Positions 59,154 through 64,000 of a stretch of DNA of 64,000 nucleotides are shown piece by piece. The first letter of the stretch is position 1; every line of letters starts with the position of its first letter. The position numbers and the translations under genes were made by a program. The notes under the pieces were generated by a model that was not told where the DNA came from, made no database searches, and was given only the letters and a program-made list of their open reading frames with translations. Source of the DNA: Rhopalosiphum padi (lineage: Eukaryota > Arthropoda > Insecta > Hemiptera > Aphididae); assembly GCF_020882245.1 (NCBI RefSeq), contig NC_083600.1, positions 682,001-746,000 of the forward strand. The letters are read 5' to 3'.

Positions 59154-60198
59154 CTATAACGACTATAACTTATATAAAGAAAATGTGAGATTAAATTATT
59201 TATTTATTTATCGTATGAAAAAACATCTACTTTTTCCTCTTCCACAAGTCATAAAAAGTTTTGATAGAATTTCACTCTAAGCTGACGAAATACCTTCAAT
59301 ATTTAGGTGGAATACCTCAAAGCAAAAGCATAAGTCTAATATCTGCGTTGAATGGCCATGAAAAGGGCCGTTTAAAGGCTGCATATTGCATTATTACTGT
59401 GTTTGTTGCTGGGTATCAGCGTCTTGGTGGTGGTATTAGTTACGATCGTAGTCTGTCTTCGTACATAAATGTCTTTGGGAAGTCTACAAGCGCATAAAGG
59501 GGGGGCCACGTGCAGGATACCACCATTCTCCCCTGAGATTAAATTAATTAGATAAGAATCAAACATACTCAACTCAGATCATCAAAAAAAAATCCTAACA
59601 CCAAGACACGACCAGTGGTATGCAGTAACCACATTCGCTCTACACGGAGGCAAGGGTGCACAAGTACCAACCCCCCCCCAACAAAATTTAATTCTGCACC
59701 TCCATTTCCTCCCATATAATTTAATATTAAAAATATGTAAGTCAATAATGAAATTGTAAATCATTATTAATATATAAAATAGTATTAATTACTTTAAAGA
59801 GTTTTTAGACTTAAGTTCGACTGTTATATTCAAATTAAATGTTTTTTTCGGACATTTAGAAATAAAAATACTCAATAAAGTTAATACTAACCGCACACTT
59901 TCTAAAATCTCACTTATTAAAACATAAAAAGTTATGCATTGTGAGTTGTGACCTATAAAAATTAAAGAAAACGGAACAAATTTGTGATAATAATAATATG
60001 GTAGGCATATTTTTGATTATTTATTTAGAAATATATCATAGTATACGTATGAAATATGGTAAAAACAAATTAATGGATAATCGAGTAACTATACTTAAAC
60101 GTCGCACCAAAAAAAAAATTTGGTCCGGTTTCGCCCCCTCCCCCAATAAGAATATCTGGCCACGCCACTGAACGGAATATACTTAAACCATGTAGCGA
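59154..60198. other. Intergenic DNA with an unrecognised open frame and transposon ends
   Basis: A plus-strand open frame at about 59,261-59,497 (78 codons, GC-richer than its flanks) has a mirror frame on the minus strand and no family I recognise; it could be a piece of a mobile-element protein. G/C runs at about 59,498-59,505 and 59,671-59,679 flank a short region. A solo hAT-like right end GGCCACGCCACTG ends at 60,170. Confidence 0.35.
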
Positions 60199-60235
60199 CA
60201 GTGGCGTAATTATGGAGGGGGTGATAGGGAAAAAA
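60199..60235 (+). mobile_element. Solo hAT-like left end
   Basis: CAGTGGCGTAATTATGGAGG followed by a short G-run has the form of the left terminus of the aphid hAT MITEs seen elsewhere in the window. No partner right end with a target duplication is visible downstream, so this is a fragment. Confidence 0.4.
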
Positions 60236-60456
60236 ATATATATACATTATTATCAGTCAATATAAATCAATTTACTATAAACTTTTAATATTTTGTTCGT
60301 AGTTTCATGAAATTAATTTTAAGCTTATATTTGATTAATCAATTATAATTATATCATAACTTACAGGAAAAACTAGCTTAACATAATTTATAAATATATT
60401 TTTATTTTTTACTTACTTTCAATTTATTTGAAAACCACGATTAGCTAACTTAACTC

Positions 60457-60478
60457 CGCGCGCGCGTGTGTGTGTGTT
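60457..60478. repeat. Alternating (CG)n(TG)n tract
   Basis: A CGCGCGCG run passes directly into TGTGTGTG, giving about 20 bp of strictly alternating purine/pyrimidine that could adopt Z-DNA. Confidence 0.8.
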
Positions 60479-60851
60479 GGGCGATTGTGGTTTTTCGATA
60501 ATACTGAATTGGTATTATTTTTCAAAATAGCACGACCACCGCAATCTCGGATGCATTTATAATATTTGGTACTGTCCCGTATTCGGTGTACTCGATGATG
60601 AATAAAGTTATTTATCACTTATAAATCGTGATATATTTCAGATTTTATTTTGAACTAATCTATTTTAATTTTAAATAAGCACTTTTCAACACGGTAAAAA
60701 CGGCTGAAATGAACTAAATGTCTAAATCCGCCAATTTATACGTCTTATGGATTTGATGTGTGAAAAACAATTAAACGTTGAACTTATCGACAAGACGACA
60801 ACATACTATAATATTATCGCTGTCATATATCGATAAAATGATTGTCACCTG

Positions 60852-61079
60852 TCGGCGAATCGGGAAAATTGAAACTATATCAATAAAACCGGTATAATTT
60901 GTCGACGACACGAGGCGTCGGAAAACTAGACTGTCGGCGAAATGAGAATGTTTTTAAAATATTTCTAAACTGGGATATTTTTTTCGGCGAACTGAGACAT
61001 GGTTTATACTGTTTATTATAGAGTTTAATCTATAAATAGTATAAAACTTGGAACTGGGACAGTTTTCGGCGAATTGGGA
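60852..61079 (+). repeat. Four copies of a TCGGCGAAnTGGGA motif upstream of MINPP-like gene 3
   Basis: TCGGCGAATCGGGA (60,852), TCGGCGAAATGAGA (60,934), TCGGCGAACTGAGA (60,984) and TCGGCGAATTGGGA (61,066) occur in the same direction, at start-to-start distances of 82, 50 and 82 bp. They lie 0.3-0.5 kb before the exon at 61,392. They may be subterminal repeats of a mobile element, or a regulatory array. Confidence 0.6.
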
Positions 61080-61391
61080 TTCGGCAAAGTAGGTTGGACC
61101 AAATCGACAATCGGTACCTAAATTCTGATAACAGTTTGAAGCACTGTAATTCTATAATCTATTGTAAATAGGTATATGCACTTTTTCGCTATTCTTTTTA
61201 CTCGAAATCATTCATTTAATGTGAGCCATTTCTTTACATAGGAAATACATTAAACAGTACAAAAAAAAAGATTTACCCATCTGACTCGCTCCCTCTCGTC
61301 GCCTTCTCCCGCACCACCAATCATCACCATACAACGACCAGTGCAACAGTGGCGGTGTCGGCGGCAGCGGTTTCGACGATCACGAATCGCG

Positions 61392-61653
61392 ATGTCTACG
61401 CGACAGCGTTCGCCGTTCAGTATCGCAACGATGTCGGTCACGGGATGTCTGTACACGATACCGCTGCTGTTAGGGGCGATGGTCGCGTCCACGGCCGGAC
61501 TTGCCGATTGGCAAAACGTCCCGTCGTCGTCGTTCAGGCAACAGACGGACTACGGCCGCGTGTGCTACCGGACCGTCCAAAACCCGTACGTGTACTTCGG
61601 CACGAAGACTACTTACGGTGCGGTGGCCGGCAACGACTTACAGACTCCGCCAG
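61392..61653 (+). CDS. MINPP-like histidine acid phosphatase 3, first exon only (gene continues past the window)
   Basis: An ATG at 61,392 starts a frame encoding a hydrophobic signal segment (TMSVTGCLYTIPLLLGAMVA), then VCYRTVQNPYVYFGTKTTYG, the N-terminal signature of multiple inositol polyphosphate phosphatases. The frame meets a donor CCAG|GTGTGTG at 61,653/61,654 in phase 1, the same phase as the first intron in copies 1 and 2. An internal Met within the signal segment is an alternative start. The RHGxRxP exon is not in the window. Its intact FGTKT motif and CpG-rich codons, unlike the AT-rich codons of copies 1 and 2, suggest this is the conserved, catalytic member. That is inference. 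Confidence 0.75.
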
Positions 61654-64000
61654 GTGTGTGCGTATATATTATACGAAGGGTTTGACTCATTAAGTATTTA
61701 CCGTTAAATTTAATATCAAAGACTGCTCAAAGACGATCACTTAACGTTATTCAGCTGATAGGCAAGTGGAGGAGAATGTTATTGTTTTAGACAATTTTCC
61801 ACGGAAAGGAGAGATGGTTTTTAAATTTTTATTTTTTCAAAAGTTTCTTCTTTTCATTAATTGTATATATTTTAAAATTATTACAATCAAAATCGTTATG
61901 GTTGTAGTAATAAAATGTTAGTATTATAATACTTATATTACATTAAGTTATACGTTATCTTACCGTGAATGTAATGCATAAACTATTAAATTTATATTAA
62001 TTACATGAATATCTACTCTTATGTTAATAACGCAATAAGAAAATTAGACGGTACAAATTTTCTCGTAGTCCAATTTCAAATTTATTAATTTATATTCAAT
62101 TTTTCTTTTTTGTTAATTTAAATTAAAACTATATAATTTTTTTTCGAGAAAAGGGAGGCGTAACGTTTATCCAGATATCTTTATTATCTCTACCACTCTA
62201 TACTAGAAATAACAGTGACAGTAGGTAGCAGTAATTATTTTTGAGGTCGAATGTTCCAGGGACTAAATCATTATTAATCATTATTTAGATATTTTACTTA
62301 TAATATGGGAGTATAACATAATATGAGGAATATGATGTTTGAATTGAAAAACTTTATAGTTTATAAAATAAAATAATAAAAAAGTAATTAGACATATTTT
62401 TAGTATTTATATAACCGCTTATTATGCTAAATTAATATGTCAAAACAACGTTTGCCGGTCAGCTATTATTAATATTATAATGTAAAAAAAATTTCGGTTT
62501 TCATCTAATGTGACTTTTGCCCGGGCAACGCCAGGTGGAACAGCTAGTAGTTTATAAAAGTAACATACTATTTCTGTCACGAAAATCCTAAGTACTTACT
62601 ACTTACTATAGTTATTATACATAGACACATCACATATATTATGAAAATGAAAGTATTATCATTAATAAAGAGCGAAACGAGGAATGTTTATTGGTTTAAT
62701 AATAATGTATGTTTTTCTCACATCTTTGTTATCGAGTAATAAAATGCTTCAACTTTAAATGTTGTTTGCGATAGTAATAAATCATATAATAAATAGTATT
62801 GTGTTAGATAAACATTATATTATTATTTACCAGCTATAGAGAATTAAAATAAATAAAGATCAATTTAACATTTTTTGAATAAAAGTAATTATTGTTTTTT
62901 CTAAAATGAAAAAATACAAAAATCTCGTCAAATTGGAATTGATGATGCCTCACATCATTTGATTTGGAATTTTATCAATGAAATCTTGAAAATAATATTT
63001 TATTATTATTTTATAAGATCTCAAAATATGAATTATCTAGCTATTAAAAAAAATAACTAAAATTAATACATGTATACTGTATTTAATTCTAAAATTGTTA
63101 CTTCTTCTGAATTTAAATCACAATATGTACTTTAATATTTTATCAAATTAAAGTTTTCATAATAATTATCTGTTAAAGTAGGATATTATTTATAATAATA
63201 ATATGACTAATATTTTTCGTCTAATGTATTCATGTTCCATTACTTTCTACTATTTAGGTACCTACCCATGTTTTTCTAAGAAATTGACTAGAACAATTAG
63301 TTATTGTTGGCAAAAAAATATATGTACTCGTATATATGTTGACTCTATACTCTATAGGTACACTGCACCTTTATGAAAGACTGATAATTAGTTAGGTATT
63401 GGAAATATAATGAAAAGCATGTCTCCCAATTTGTATTCAAACCAAACATTAGGCATTAACAGCATAAATTCATCACTCATAAATTATTACTATTTTCTAC
63501 TTATCTGTCTTCCTGATAAACAATGACTAAGCACATAAATCCATAAATAATGTGTTTCGATTGTGTATTTTACTGTTTTTATACAGCAAACAGTATGATT
63601 TTATGAAACTTTACTGGCGTCACTTATATTTGCATACATTTCTGGCCAAAGAGTCTTCGACCCTCGTATAAATATCATGATTTATGATCACCACCTGTTA
63701 CACGTGTACAGTAATTCAGTATACAGTATCTTCCTAGTCTCTGCTTATTTTATATTACAATATAGCTTAAGGTTGGATTTATTTCGAAGTTAGTATATCA
63801 AAATTTAGGTTTTATCTTCAATAATCTATTATAGTTTGTGTTTCATAATTTAGTTTTTCGAAAACACTTAAGAAATTATTTTATTGCGTTCGGTGATTTG
63901 TTTTGCTATCATATTTAACAAACCTTTGATTTTTGAACTGAATGATTACTATCAACATTTCACAAGATAGTATTCAATATAATTGTCATCATCCACTTAA
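61654..64000. other. Start of intron 1 of MINPP-like gene 3 (to window end)
   Basis: No second exon (RHG loop) is found before the window ends, so this whole stretch is probably intronic. It is AT-rich and contains a possible Helitron end near 62,517-62,547. I see nothing else in it. Confidence 0.45.
62517..62547 (+). mobile_element. Possible Helitron 3' end
   Basis: The sequence TGCCCGGGCAACGCCAGGTG followed by GAACAGCTAGT resembles the 3' terminus of insect Helitrons: a GC-rich short hairpin, then a CTAGT-type end. I could not fix a matching 5' TC terminus, so the length of the element is unknown. Confidence 0.4.

Noticed and set aside
61349..61693. 114-codon frame in a second plus-strand register over MINPP-like gene 3
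   Set aside because: The other register carries the signal peptide and FGTKTTY motif; this one is a GC-driven shadow.

Overview
The window reads as a piece of an AT-rich insect nuclear genome, most likely an aphid (Hemiptera). The basis is spliced genes with GT/AG introns, a mitochondrial EF-Tu gene encoded in the nucleus, and many degraded transposons of hAT, MULE, R1-like and gypsy type. The species call is inference; no database search was possible.

Layout. 1-21,089 holds no gene I can support. It is AT-rich DNA with three terminal-inverted-repeat elements, a tiny hAT MITE, a MULE transposase relic and a few CpG-rich patches. The patch at 6.8-7.06 kb could be the promoter or first exon of the next gene. 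21,090-27,322 (+) is the 3' part of a PDZ scaffold gene of the big bang / pro-interleukin-16 type: a giant low-complexity exon, then five short exons encoding two PDZ domains. A hAT relic and a TTAA-bounded palindromic MITE sit in its introns. Converging on it at 27,730-29,638 (-) is a complete four-exon mitochondrial EF-Tu gene.

From 32.6 kb to the end, the coding content is a tandem array of multiple inositol polyphosphate phosphatase (MINPP)-like genes, all on the + strand. Copy 1 (32,620-36,329) has seven exons and encodes 446 aa. Copy 2 (47,234-54,466) has seven exons and encodes 476 aa. A decayed partial copy lies at 55.7-56.45 kb, and the first exon of a fourth, more canonical copy at 61,392-61,653 runs out of the window. 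Copies 1 and 2 share identical intron phases (1,0,0,1,0,2), so they are duplicates. Both have lost the glutamate of the HAE motif, and copy 2 also has an altered RHGxRxP motif, which suggests secreted proteins with changed or lost catalysis.

Between and inside these genes are many mobile-element remnants, several dated by clear target-site duplications: 8 bp for hAT elements and 9 bp for a MULE-like foldback element. I saw no tRNA, rRNA or CRISPR. Exon junctions were built by hand from splice signals, reading frame and family resemblance, without transcript data.
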